A stretch of DNA of 64,000 bases from Flectobacillus longus (GCF_030056705.1 NZ_JASHIC010000009.1:156125-220124); one strand, 5' to 3'; shown: positions 1 to 8,740, numbered from the stretch's first letter. The notes: generated by a model not told the origin, from the letters alone. Numbers and translations: made by a program.

Positions 1-681
1 GGTGGTATATCTAACAATATTATTTATATCACTGAAACTGCTCGAATCTGTTTTTCTTAAAAAATGAGAATCTTGCACTAAGAGACTCTTTTGGCTTAGT
101 AGTATTTTATTTTCAGTTTTTACAATCTGGCTAATGTAGTCTACTACAGGTTTGAGTGTACTAAGTTTGGAGAGTTGTAAAAGTTTATCTACATCAATAT
201 TTTTTACAAAATTGTTAATGCCATCTTCTGATTGTAGTAAAATACTTTGAGTTTGGACACGTTTTTTGGTACAAAACTCATTGATAGAAGTTGTTGTGTG
301 GTTGTTGGAATCGCTAGAGACTAGATATATTTTTTTGTAGTTGCTATATCTACTTTCTAAAATCTGAATGATATTTTCTTCTGGTAAATCTTCGCAGAAA
401 ACAAAAGCAATCGTAGCAACAAGCGATGGATATGAAATAGGAAAAACCTCGAAGGTATTGTAAGATAATACCATATTAAGAGCTTCTAATTGACTCAATA
501 AATATTGCTTAAGGGGATTTGTATTTTCTGTAGCAATAATATCAATTGGAAGAAAACGTTGATTTTCTATATTTTCAAAATCTCGTTTGATTAGCTCAAA
601 AAAGCCATACTGATTTGTGTATCCAATATCTTTTTGGATAGAGTTTATTTTTTCAAAAATGGGGTCTAAATTATTTATCAT
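1..681 (-). CDS. Unrecognised protein, C-terminus cut by window edge
   Basis: The minus-strand frame is open from an ATG at 681 to base 1 with no stop (227 codons read), so this is the N-terminal part of a longer protein. The ATG overlaps the stop of the upstream FHA gene as ATGA, which suggests translational coupling and makes it the sixth gene of the phosphatase-kinase operon. The translation starts MINNLDPIFEKI and has a hydrophobic beta-strand-like stretch (PSLVATIAFVFCEDLP), then KKIYLVSSDS. That alternation looks like a Rossmann or GTPase-type alpha/beta fold, but I see no P-loop or other catalytic motif. No signal peptide or membrane segment is visible in this part. Function unknown; a degenerate dynamin-like or other nucleotide-binding fold is only a guess. 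Confidence 0.75.
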   Translation of the reverse strand, partial: MINNLDPIFEKINSIQKDIGYTNQYGFFELIKRDFENIENQRFLPIDIIATENTNPLKQYLLSQLEALNMVLSYNTFEVFPISYPSLVATIAFVFCEDLPEENIIQILESRYSNYKKIYLVSSDSNNHTTTSINEFCTKKRVQTQSILLQSEDGINNFVKNIDVDKLLQLSKLSTLKPVVDYISQIVKTENKILLSQKSLLVQDSHFLRKTDSSSFSDINNIVRYTT

Positions 682-1379
682 AAAATGTTGATTACCACTG
701 TTCGCATATAATCCGAATGACTTACTTCGTTGACTACATCGGCTATGTTTCTTTGTGTATTGATTTTGAAAACGAATTTTGTATTACCAAACTGGATTGT
801 ATCGCCTTCCTTTAGTAAGTATTTACCTTTTAAGCGTTTTTCACTACCATTAACGAACACGCCATTTTTTGAGGATTTTACACCCATTTCTCCGATATCA
901 TATAGAATATAATTATCTTGTATGATTTCGATTATAGCATGTTGCCTGCTTACAAACATATCTTTTTCAATACCAACATTGAGAGTACAACCTTCTATTA
1001 ACCTACCGATTGTATTGATTCCTTCTGTAAGTGCAAAAGAAATGGTTGAACTGTTTTCGGTATGGCGTATCAGCCAAGCTGGTTCGTATTTTAAAGTTGG
1101 TGCTGTTGAGATAGTAAAATCAGGAGAAGAGTTTTCTTGAGAGTTGATATCTAACTGTATTGCGGGTTTTTCAAGTTTTTGTCGAGAATTGTCAATAAAT
1201 ACTTGGAATTCTTTCAGTTTGTCGATATTTTTCTCATAAACCTTCTTTAAAAGATTAGTAGGAGCATTACTAACCAAGCTTTTGAAATAGCTTTCTTTTT
1301 CTAGAATAGCTTTCAAAAGTTCATCGTCTGTTGTATTTGGAGCGAGGCTCAAAAAATCAATGATTTCATTTCGAGTCAT
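678..1379 (-). CDS. FHA domain protein
   Basis: A 233-residue cytoplasmic protein with no signal peptide. The C-terminal ~100 residues form a forkhead-associated domain, the phosphothreonine-peptide reader: the core features appear in order as IGR, SRQHA, an NG in GVFVNG, and a GDTIQFG strand. The N-terminal half (about residues 1-100) is helical and charged and then low-complexity. It has no recognised domain. FHA domains usually read threonines phosphorylated by Hanks-type kinases, and a Ser/Thr kinase and a PP2C phosphatase lie upstream in the same operon, so this is the likely effector or adaptor of the kinase signal. It starts 79 bp after the preceding repeat protein, and its stop overlaps the next gene by 4 bp. 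Confidence 0.88.
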   Translation of the reverse strand: MTRNEIIDFLSLAPNTTDDELLKAILEKESYFKSLVSNAPTNLLKKVYEKNIDKLKEFQVFIDNSRQKLEKPAIQLDINSQENSSPDFTISTAPTLKYEPAWLIRHTENSSTISFALTEGINTIGRLIEGCTLNVGIEKDMFVSRQHAIIEIIQDNYILYDIGEMGVKSSKNGVFVNGSEKRLKGKYLLKEGDTIQFGNTKFVFKINTQRNIADVVNEVSHSDYMRTVVINIL

Positions 1380-1458
1380 CGTATGTTTTGGCTATAGTTA
1401 TATGTTATTTGATATATGTTAGTAAAATCTCAGATAGACTTAGTCTAATTGGGTTGTC

Positions 1459-3564
1459 TTAAAAGTTGTCCCATCTTGATGCTTTATAAATTCGGCACTC
1501 ACGAGCTCTATGTGCATCGTCTTGAGCTTCATTCACGGCTTCTTCGGCTTCATTTAAAAGCTCCTGTGCGCTACTAATGAGAGAATTGGCTTGTTCTACA
1601 TCGCTAAAAGTGCGTTCACGGGCATCTGAAGAACGTTTATGAAACTGTTCTACCTCATCTCTATAACGTTCGGCATTAAGCATTTGAACAGAAGAGTCGT
1701 TGGCAAATCCATTAGCTTCTTCGGCATCTATTAGCGCATTTTGTTTGGCTAACTCAGTTTCTTTTGCCGAATTTTGTGCCTTATTTTTAAAAGCTTCGGT
1801 TTCAGTGGCATCGGCTTCGGCATTTTCTTTGGCTCGTTCTGCTTGTGAGCGATCGTCTAATGCAGCAAGTTTTGCGTGTTCTGCCAATGTAGCAGAGGTT
1901 TGACTAGCGCTTCTGATTTGACTTGTCTCTCGGGCGTCGCCAATAGTATTTTGTTTGAGATCTTCTGTTTCTTTGGCAAGTGACTGAGCTTTATTTTTAT
2001 TGTTTTCAACATCTTGTTTATCTGCATTAGCATCGTTTTTCAGTTGTTCTGTTTCTGTAGCAAATGCTTTTGCTTGATTTTTTGCTTGTTCAGCCTCTTT
2101 GACATCATTCTGAGCTTCTACTTTTATTTTCTCAGTTTCTTGAGCGATTGCTTTTGTCTTATTTTTTTCTTGCTCAATTTGTCCAATATCACTCAAGCTA
2201 TCAGTTTTGATTTGCTTTATTTCAGCTGCATCAGCTTTAGCATTATTTTTTATAGTTTCAGTCTCTTGGGCATCATCTTTAGCCTGATTTTTGGCAACAT
2301 CGGCTTCATTTGCATCATTTTTAGCATCACTTTTTGCTTGTTCAGCTTCTTGCGCATCTACTTTTGCATCATTTTTGGCTTGTTCAGCTTCGTTTGCATC
2401 ATTTTTAGCCTGATTTTTGGCAATATCAGCTTCATTTGCATCATTTTTTGCATCGTTTTTCGCTTGCTCAGCTTCTTGTGCGTCTACTTTTGCTTGATTT
2501 TTAGCCTGCTCAGCCTCTTGTGCATCATTTTTTGTGTCATTTTTCGCCTGTTCAGCTTCATTTGCATCATTTTTTGCATCATTTTTGGCTTGTTCAGCTT
2601 CTTGTGAACTTACTTTTGCTTGGGTTTTAAATACTTCTGTCTCAGAAGCACTTTCTTTTGCTTGAACTTTTGCTTGTTCTATTTCAGTAATATCATTTTT
2701 TGCATCATTTTTGATTTGTTCAATTTCTTGTGCATCATTAAGCGAATTACTTTTAGCTTTATCGGCTTCTTGCGCATCTGCTTTTGCTGTGTTTTTGGCT
2801 AATTCAGCTTCTTGCGCATCTGCTTTTGCTGTATTTTTGGCTAATTCAGCTTCTTGAAAGTCAGCTAGAGCCATATTTTTTGACTCCTCGCTTTCTATTT
2901 TACTAGTGTTAGCCTGATTTTTAGCATTTTCAGTTTCTAAAGCGTCATTTTTTGCCAAATTTTTGATTTGCTCTGTTTCTTGTGCATTGGCAAGTATAGT
3001 AGCTTTGGTCTGTTCTATTTCTTGGGCGTCAGCTCTAACATCTCCTTTAAGCTGCTGAGCTTCTTGGCTATCAGCTATAATTGCATTTTTTGACTGTTCT
3101 GTCTCATGGCTATTTTCGATAGCTATACCTTTAGCTTGTTTTGCCTCTAGTGCATCAGCTATAGCCGAATTTTTTAGTGTATCAGCTTCTAGGGCATCGT
3201 TTTGAGTATTACTTTTCTGGGTTTCGGTTTCGATAGAGCTAGATTTTGAGAAATTTTTAAGCTCTTCAGTTTCTATCAAATCCGCTATGGCTTGACTTTT
3301 TAGCGTTTCGGCTTCTTGACGAGCGGCAATACTTACTTGCTTGGCTATTTCGATTTGTTGAGCATCTGCCACAGATTCTTGTTTTACCATTTCTGTGTTT
3401 TGAGAAAAATCTTTGGCTACTATGCTATATTGTTTAAGTTGTCCCAACAATAAATTGATATCATTAGGCTTAAACGTGGTCATTTGTTTTGATAAAGTAT
3501 TTTCAATATCAACAAGTTGCTGATATGTCTCTTTGGCTTCAGATAATATGCTAGCTATATCCAT
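1459..3564 (-). CDS. Ala/Glu/Lys/Asn-rich 14-residue-repeat helical protein B
   Basis: A 701-residue protein in which roughly residues 63-630 are about 40 copies of a degenerate 14-residue repeat related to DAQEAEQAKNDAKN. Two heptads make one repeat; Glu sits in the first half and Lys in the second, and Ala occupies the regularly spaced core positions. A very long continuous helix or Ala-based coiled coil is therefore expected. Copies here are more diverged than in the neighbouring paralogue. Non-repetitive caps flank the array: the N-terminal MDIASILSEAKETYQQ and a C-terminal segment rich in Arg and Glu ending ASRWDNF. There is no signal peptide, membrane segment or enzymatic motif. It lies 30 bp downstream of its paralogue and upstream of the FHA gene. 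Function unknown; a scaffold or filament for the kinase module is an inference. Confidence 0.88.
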   Translation of the reverse strand: MDIASILSEAKETYQQLVDIENTLSKQMTTFKPNDINLLLGQLKQYSIVAKDFSQNTEMVKQESVADAQQIEIAKQVSIAARQEAETLKSQAIADLIETEELKNFSKSSSIETETQKSNTQNDALEADTLKNSAIADALEAKQAKGIAIENSHETEQSKNAIIADSQEAQQLKGDVRADAQEIEQTKATILANAQETEQIKNLAKNDALETENAKNQANTSKIESEESKNMALADFQEAELAKNTAKADAQEAELAKNTAKADAQEADKAKSNSLNDAQEIEQIKNDAKNDITEIEQAKVQAKESASETEVFKTQAKVSSQEAEQAKNDAKNDANEAEQAKNDTKNDAQEAEQAKNQAKVDAQEAEQAKNDAKNDANEADIAKNQAKNDANEAEQAKNDAKVDAQEAEQAKSDAKNDANEADVAKNQAKDDAQETETIKNNAKADAAEIKQIKTDSLSDIGQIEQEKNKTKAIAQETEKIKVEAQNDVKEAEQAKNQAKAFATETEQLKNDANADKQDVENNKNKAQSLAKETEDLKQNTIGDARETSQIRSASQTSATLAEHAKLAALDDRSQAERAKENAEADATETEAFKNKAQNSAKETELAKQNALIDAEEANGFANDSSVQMLNAERYRDEVEQFHKRSSDARERTFSDVEQANSLISSAQELLNEAEEAVNEAQDDAHRARECRIYKASRWDNF

Positions 3565-3594
3565 TGTGCAATTGTATAGGTAGATGATAAATTA

Positions 3595-5697
3595 TTAGTT
3601 ACAAGCAATATTGGCACATTGGTGTGCACTATCCCTATATTGAGCAGCCGTGTGAGACATATCTTTAATAGAATCTTCGAGTTGCTTAACTGTATTTAGG
3701 TGTTCTTTTACAAAACCTTCGTCTGACTCTATAGTTGTTAATATACTGTATGCACTGTTTTTATGCATCAAAGTAGCGTCTGAATAGCTTAGCGCTTGTT
3801 GTGCATAAGACCTTGCTTGTTCTTTTGCTGTTTCGGCCTCTGTGGCATCCTGTTGTGCTTGAACTTTTATATTTTCGGTTTCGGTGGCATCAGCTTCAGC
3901 TTGTTTTTTGGCGGTTTCAGCTGCACTTGCATCAGATTGTGCGTCTTGTCTTGCTCTGTCAGCAGTTTTGGCATCATCTTCTGCTGCCTGACGTGCCGAA
4001 TCGGCTAGATTTGCATCTTCTTTAGCTTGATTTTTAGCTTGTTCCGCTTCTTGTGCATCATTTTTAGCATCATTTTTAGCCTGTTCGGTTTCTTGTGCAT
4101 CAGCCTTAACTTGATTCTTTATTTGCTCAATTTCGACTGTATCAGCTTTAGCTTCATTTTTAAAGCTTTCAGCTTCTTGTGCATCAGCTTTAGTGTCATT
4201 TTTGAACTGTTCTATAACATTTGCATCATTTTTAGCATCATTTTTTGCCTGTTCCGCTTCTTGCGCATCTGCTTTTGCCTCGTTTTTAGCTCGCTCTATT
4301 TCGTTAGCATCAGCTTTAGCTTCATTCTTGGCTTGCTCAGTTTCTTGTTCGTCTGCTTTAGCTTGATTTTTAGCTTGCTCAGCTTCCTGTGCGTCAGCTT
4401 TAGCTTCATTTTTGGCTTGTTCGGCTTCTTGTGCATCCGCTTTAGCGTCATTTTTAGCTTGTTCAGCCTCATTTGCATCATTTTTTGCGTCATTTTTGGC
4501 TTGTTCAGCTTCCTGCGCATCATTTTTTGCATCATTTTTCGCCTGTTCAGCTTCCTGTGCATCATTTTTTGCATCATTTTTAGCCTGTTCAGCTTCCTGC
4601 GCATCATTTTTTGCGTCATTTTTGGCTTGTTCAGCTTCTTGCGCATCATTTTTTGCGTCATTCTTAGCTTGTTCAGCTTCTTGCGCATCATTTTTTGCGT
4701 CAATTTTGGCTTGTTCGGCTTCCTGCGCATCATTTTTTGCGTCATTTTTGGCTTGTTCAGCTTCCTGCGCATCATTTTTTGCGTCTCCTTTAAATGATTC
4801 TATTTCCTGCGCATCATTTTTTGCATCATTTTTTGACTTTTCAGTTTCTTGTGCATCATTTTTTGCATCATTCTTAGCTTTTTCAGTTTCTTGTGCATCA
4901 TTTTTTGCGTCATTTTTGGCTTGTTCAGCCTCTTGTGCATCAGTTTTAGCCTGATTTTTGGCTTGTTCAGCCTCTTGCGCATCGGCTTTAGCTTGATTTT
5001 TAGCCTGTTCGGCCTCTAGTGCGTCATTTTTTGCGTCATTTTTCGCCTGTTCAGCTTCTTGTGCATCAGCTTTTGCGTCATTTTTCGCTTGTTCAGCTTC
5101 TTGTGCATCGGCTTTTGCGCCATTTTTTATTTGCTCAGTTTCTTGTGCATCTGCCTTAATCTGATTTTTTAATTGTTCAGCTTCTTGAGCATCGGCTTTA
5201 GCTTGATTTTTGGCTTGTTCAGCTTCTTGTGCATCCGTTTTAGCTTGATTTTTAGCCTGTTCAGCTTCTTGCGCATCTGTCTTAGCCTGATTTTTGGCTT
5301 GTTCAGCTTCCTGTGCATCAGCTTTTGCGTCATTTTTCGCCTGTTCAGCTTCTTGCGCATCAGTTTTAGCTTGACTTTTGGCTTGTTCTACTTCCATAGC
5401 ATCCGCCTTTATATCATTCTTTAATTGCTCTACTTGTTGTGAATCAGCAATTGCTTCTTGCTTGATTTGCTCAACAAATTGACCATCATTTTTGGCATCT
5501 AGGGCTGCTTGACGAGCAATATCTGAACTGTTTTTTGCTTCAATTAAATAGTTATTTAATGTGTTTTCATGAATAGAAATGTTTTCGAGTGCTTGATTTT
5601 GCTGGGTCAATAATGCATTGATTCTATCACGAACACTTATAGATTGAGTAAGAATGAGTTGTAGCTCTTCAAACATCTGATTTTCTGTCATGGTCAT
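3595..5697 (-). CDS. Ala/Glu/Lys/Asn-rich 14-residue-repeat helical protein A
   Basis: A 700-residue paralogue of the next gene. About 40 repeats of the 14-mer DAQEAEQAKNDAKN cover residues ~65-620, and many copies are nearly identical at DNA level as a 42-bp unit, especially at 4440-4960. That points to recent expansion or homogenisation. The caps are unique: an N-terminal helix with ENQMFEELQLILTQ and a C-terminal segment ending QCANIACN. There is no signal peptide or membrane helix, so a cytoplasmic location is likely. If the array is one continuous helix, ~560 residues at 1.5 angstrom rise would span roughly 80 nm. ATG at 5697 is used, though Met3 is an equally good start. It lies 45 bp downstream of the kinase gene. 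Function unknown. Confidence 0.88.
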   Translation of the reverse strand: MTMTENQMFEELQLILTQSISVRDRINALLTQQNQALENISIHENTLNNYLIEAKNSSDIARQAALDAKNDGQFVEQIKQEAIADSQQVEQLKNDIKADAMEVEQAKSQAKTDAQEAEQAKNDAKADAQEAEQAKNQAKTDAQEAEQAKNQAKTDAQEAEQAKNQAKADAQEAEQLKNQIKADAQETEQIKNGAKADAQEAEQAKNDAKADAQEAEQAKNDAKNDALEAEQAKNQAKADAQEAEQAKNQAKTDAQEAEQAKNDAKNDAQETEKAKNDAKNDAQETEKSKNDAKNDAQEIESFKGDAKNDAQEAEQAKNDAKNDAQEAEQAKIDAKNDAQEAEQAKNDAKNDAQEAEQAKNDAKNDAQEAEQAKNDAKNDAQEAEQAKNDAKNDAQEAEQAKNDAKNDANEAEQAKNDAKADAQEAEQAKNEAKADAQEAEQAKNQAKADEQETEQAKNEAKADANEIERAKNEAKADAQEAEQAKNDAKNDANVIEQFKNDTKADAQEAESFKNEAKADTVEIEQIKNQVKADAQETEQAKNDAKNDAQEAEQAKNQAKEDANLADSARQAAEDDAKTADRARQDAQSDASAAETAKKQAEADATETENIKVQAQQDATEAETAKEQARSYAQQALSYSDATLMHKNSAYSILTTIESDEGFVKEHLNTVKQLEDSIKDMSHTAAQYRDSAHQCANIACN
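3850..5460 (-). repeat. 42-bp coding tandem repeat array
   Basis: DNA-level tandem repetition of a 42-bp unit encoding the 14-mer DAQEAEQAKNDAKN. Units in 4440-4960 differ by only a few bases. The period is a whole number of codons, so unit gain or loss keeps the reading frame. A second, more diverged array of the same unit lies in the neighbouring gene at about 1700-3370. Boundaries are approximate. Confidence 0.85.
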
Positions 5698-5742
5698 AGC
5701 TTTTGAATTGGTAAATAGAGAGATCGAAAAGAGATTGAATTA

Positions 5743-7596
5743 TTAATTATCTAAACTTTGTATGGCAGATTTAGCTGCGTTTGAAGCATCGGGGTTATCA
5801 TTTTTTTGAATCACTTTATAAAACCAATCAAGAGCTTTTTGTTTGTTTTTTTTGATTCCAGCACCATTCAAATAAGCTAAACCAAGAGAATACATAGCTA
5901 CAGAGTTTCCTTTGTTTGCCGCATCTTGATAATATGATACAGCTTTGGAATAATTTTGAGCTACACCCAAGCCCATAAAATAGAGGTTTCCTAACATGGT
6001 CATAGCACGATCGTCTGTCGGAATTTTTTCAAAAATATTTTTGGCTTTTGTAAAATCCTGTTTCACAAATCTCCCTGAGTAATATAGCTGACCTAACAAA
6101 TAGGCATTTTGATTATTATTATTCTCTAAAGATTGTTGCATATAAGGAAGTGCCTTAGAGGTATCTCTTTTAGAAAGATAGATTTGTTCAAAGAACTGAT
6201 TGTCTGAAATACTATTTCTCTGTTTTGAAGACTGTGTTGGGTCATTTAATAGTTGTAGTGCTTCATCAAATTGTTTCTGGTTGAGTAAATCCTGAATTTT
6301 TTCGTAAAAACCACCAGACATTGTTGTAAAATAAATGATAGCGCCAGTGAGCAATATGCCTAAAACACTAATGGATAGTATATTAATAGATTTTTTAGGT
6401 CTTGTTGTAACTAACGAACTTGCTTGGGTTGTATCAGGTATAATTTTATTAGATGGTACATCAGAAGTATCAGAAATCGCTACTTGGGTTTCGTAATTAT
6501 TTTGCTGAACAGGTCTAGTTACAACATCTTGCTTTGAGGCTTCATTCTTATTTGATTGTGCCTCAAACCTAACATTTTCCTGATTACTTATTACTTGTGT
6601 TGTATTTGATGTGCTTGATATTGGGAGTGTTAACGTATTTTGATTGTTGGTATCCTTTAATACCAAGGTTTCATTTTGAGTAGTACTTGAAGCACTATCA
6701 TTATAATTGATAAATTGTGTTTCAAAAGCATCCACATTAGGGTTACTAACATAAGTTGCGTCAAATAAAGGTATGAGTTCTTCAGCATCTTGCACACGCA
6801 ATTTGGCGTCTGCTACTAAACACTTCTTTATCACTGATTTGAAAGGCTCCTCTATTGAGTCTATTTTTTGTGGTAATTCGGCCGACAAAATAGAATTCAT
6901 AATTTGTTCGGCAGTTGTATTACCACTTCGCTGACCAAATGGAGGCTCGGCTGCTAACAATTCGTATAACATAATACCAAAGCTCCAAAGGTCTACATTG
7001 GTTGAAATTTTGCCATTGATTCCGTATTTATGAGGGCTAAATTGTTCGGGAGCCATGTATTCGATTGTACCAATAGTCATAGAAGCACTATTGGTATTGG
7101 CTTCTATATTTCGGCTAATCCCAAAATCAGATATTTTTGCAATAAATTTATCTGCATCCTTGACCAATAAGATATTTTGTGGCTTAAGGTCGCGGTGAAT
7201 AATTCCTTTTTTATGGAGAAATCCCAGTCCTTCGAGGACTTGTTTGAATAGATCGATTATTAGAGGTGACTCTGGGTTTTTCTGTACAAAAGTTTTTAGG
7301 TCGCCAGCATTAGCTAGCTCCATTATCCCAATTTGTAATTCTTCTCGTTCTCCAAAAGCATTGACGTTTTCGAGCAATGCAACATCATAATATCTTATTA
7401 AATTGGGGTGTTCGTATTTAATTACTTTTTTGATTTCTTCTAGTACAGTATAATATCCATTTTCTGATTTATTGAATACTTTTATGGCCACAGTTCGGTC
7501 TAAGAGGGTGTCTTTTGCCACATATACTCTGGCAAATCCGCCTCTTCCAATTAAATCTTCTTTCAGATTATAGATATATCTACTCTTAAAATCCAT
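5743..7596 (-). CDS. Membrane Ser/Thr protein kinase with Sel1-like repeats
   Basis: A 617-residue Hanks-type kinase. The kinase domain spans about residues 8-280 with all catalytic elements: glycine loop GRGGFARVY (17-25), Lys39 in AIK, HRDLKPQN (134-141, catalytic Asp136), DFG (157-159) and APEQ (182-185). A Ser/Thr/Asn-rich linker follows, with many threonines and glutamines that could be autophosphorylation sites. A single membrane helix lies at about 404-424. The C-terminal ~190 residues hold Sel1/TPR-like repeats (for example LGNLYFMGLGVAQNYSKA), predicted outside the cytoplasmic membrane and suited to protein binding or sensing. The kinase lies between the PP2C phosphatase (39 bp gap) and the repeat proteins, so it is the probable writer for the FHA reader encoded downstream. 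Confidence 0.93.
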   Translation of the reverse strand: MDFKSRYIYNLKEDLIGRGGFARVYVAKDTLLDRTVAIKVFNKSENGYYTVLEEIKKVIKYEHPNLIRYYDVALLENVNAFGEREELQIGIMELANAGDLKTFVQKNPESPLIIDLFKQVLEGLGFLHKKGIIHRDLKPQNILLVKDADKFIAKISDFGISRNIEANTNSASMTIGTIEYMAPEQFSPHKYGINGKISTNVDLWSFGIMLYELLAAEPPFGQRSGNTTAEQIMNSILSAELPQKIDSIEEPFKSVIKKCLVADAKLRVQDAEELIPLFDATYVSNPNVDAFETQFINYNDSASSTTQNETLVLKDTNNQNTLTLPISSTSNTTQVISNQENVRFEAQSNKNEASKQDVVTRPVQQNNYETQVAISDTSDVPSNKIIPDTTQASSLVTTRPKKSINILSISVLGILLTGAIIYFTTMSGGFYEKIQDLLNQKQFDEALQLLNDPTQSSKQRNSISDNQFFEQIYLSKRDTSKALPYMQQSLENNNNQNAYLLGQLYYSGRFVKQDFTKAKNIFEKIPTDDRAMTMLGNLYFMGLGVAQNYSKAVSYYQDAANKGNSVAMYSLGLAYLNGAGIKKNKQKALDWFYKVIQKNDNPDASNAAKSAIQSLDN

Positions 7597-7635
7597 ATTA
7601 TAAGTTGTTGTATTTTAGCTATTAGTGGTTTATTC

Positions 7636-8565
7636 TTATTTTTTACTTGAATCAGCATTCTTGCTATTTATAATTGGCAACTGTGCTGGAGTCTTATATT
7701 TTTGTGTTGTATCCGAAAGCCAAATCTTTCTAGAAGAATCTTTATGGTGTTGCCAAAATATACTAATGCCACAAAATAGACTGAATCCAAGCACAAGCAG
7801 TAATTTTAGAGATTTCGATTTACTATTATTATCAAATGCCAGCAAGTACATAGAATAATTATCTCGAGTTTTGTTGGCACAATGCTGTTCTATCAAATCT
7901 GATTTGTCGGTGTGCGTATCTGAAGCTATGTTAGGTAAGAAATCAATACTTAGTTGTTCAAATATGCCATCTGTTGCTAACATAAGATAGTCCCCAGGAG
8001 CTATATCTTTGATTACATGAAAGTCTATATCTTTCTGATTTGTATTTTTATTAATACACCGTGTTATTAAATTACGCTGTGGATGATTTAGGGCCTCTTC
8101 AGGCGAAATTTCATTGATATTAATCAGATGTTGTATAAAGCTATGGTCAAGGCTTTTCCACTTAATATGCTTTTTATTAAAGTGTATTATTTTACTATCA
8201 CCACACCATGCCAATAGTATTCCATCGTTGTTGATGCTAGCTAGAGTGAGGGTCGTACTCATATTGCTAGCTTCAGGATTAGTGGTTATGTAATCTTGTA
8301 TTTTTACAACTGCAACCTCCAAAATTGCCAATATATCTTCTTGAGATACTTGATTCATCGACGAGAGCATCTCACCAAAAGTTTCGGCTACAAGCTTACT
8401 GGCTTCTTCTCCTTTTGCTTCACCTCCTACTCCATCACATACAATAAATATTCGATTCGAAGTTTTATGAGTTACATCAGAAGGAAATATATAATCTTCT
8501 ATTTTATTTCGTTTTCCCTGTTTAAGGAGGCTATAAATTCTTGATATCTTAATTATATCAGTCAT
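7636..8565 (-). CDS. PP2C-type Ser/Thr protein phosphatase with C-terminal membrane anchor
   Basis: A 309-residue PPM-family phosphatase and first gene of the signalling operon. Metal-binding and catalytic motifs are intact: ED at 23-24, DGVGGEAKGE (44-53), CGDS (121-124), ATDGIFE (197-203, Asp199) and RDN (234-236). A single hydrophobic helix at about 253-271 is followed by a ~38-residue Lys/Ser-rich tail, which places the catalytic domain in the cytoplasm and a short tail outside. It is expected to reverse phosphorylation by the kinase encoded 39 bp downstream. The upstream region has an 11-bp dyad and an 18-bp hairpin but no obvious Shine-Dalgarno sequence. Confidence 0.92.
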   Translation of the reverse strand: MTDIIKISRIYSLLKQGKRNKIEDYIFPSDVTHKTSNRIFIVCDGVGGEAKGEEASKLVAETFGEMLSSMNQVSQEDILAILEVAVVKIQDYITTNPEASNMSTTLTLASINNDGILLAWCGDSKIIHFNKKHIKWKSLDHSFIQHLININEISPEEALNHPQRNLITRCINKNTNQKDIDFHVIKDIAPGDYLMLATDGIFEQLSIDFLPNIASDTHTDKSDLIEQHCANKTRDNYSMYLLAFDNNSKSKSLKLLLVLGFSLFCGISIFWQHHKDSSRKIWLSDTTQKYKTPAQLPIINSKNADSSKK

Positions 8566-8617
8566 AAATTATATTTCTTCATTTTTAGTGATTTATTTTG
8601 ATACTATAATCTATTGA

Positions 8618-8676
8618 TTTTACTACCTCAAGGTTGTGTCGAAACTGAAATTTAGCTTTAAAGACAGGTAGTAAAA
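8618..8676. promoter_or_regulatory. Dyad upstream of the phosphatase-kinase operon
   Basis: TTTTACTACCT (8618-8628) and its exact complement AGGTAGTAAAA (8666-8676) are separated by 37 bp. They lie 53-111 bp upstream of the phosphatase start, where an operator or promoter-proximal element is expected. The inverted repeat is visible in the sequence; a regulatory role is inferred. Confidence 0.35.
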
Positions 8677-8694
8677 GTATCAGGGATACGCCAG

Positions 8695-8740
8695 AAAAGC
8701 ACTTTTTTTTATTATACGGTAAATAAAAAAAAGTGCTTTT
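8695..8740. repeat. 18-bp perfect inverted repeat (hairpin)
   Basis: Perfect 18-base arms (8695-8712 and 8723-8740) contain AAAAGCAC next to a run of eight T, with a 10-base loop. Both strands give a stem with a T-rich flank, so it could act as a bidirectional terminator insulating the operon at 8565. It could also be a regulatory cruciform. The rest of the gap 8566-9126 has only the terminator at 8970-9006 and the dyad at 8618-8676; I see no gene in it. Confidence 0.6.

Noticed and set aside
2014..4954. Long plus-strand open frames over the repeat proteins (Phe/Ile/Leu/Ser-rich or FFASFLACSASCA-like translations)
   Set aside because: They are antisense shadows of the 42-bp coding repeat, kept open because its period is a multiple of three; composition and lack of start context do not support a gene.
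3850..5460. CRISPR-like or non-coding satellite at the 42-bp repeat
   Set aside because: The repeat lies in a long open frame with non-repetitive N- and C-terminal caps and sits in a tight operon, so it is coding.
1..8565. Type VI secretion phosphorylation module
   Set aside because: PP2C, kinase and FHA are shared with T6SS threonine-phosphorylation pathways, but no T6SS structural gene (TssB, TssC, Hcp, VgrG, ClpV) is in the window.
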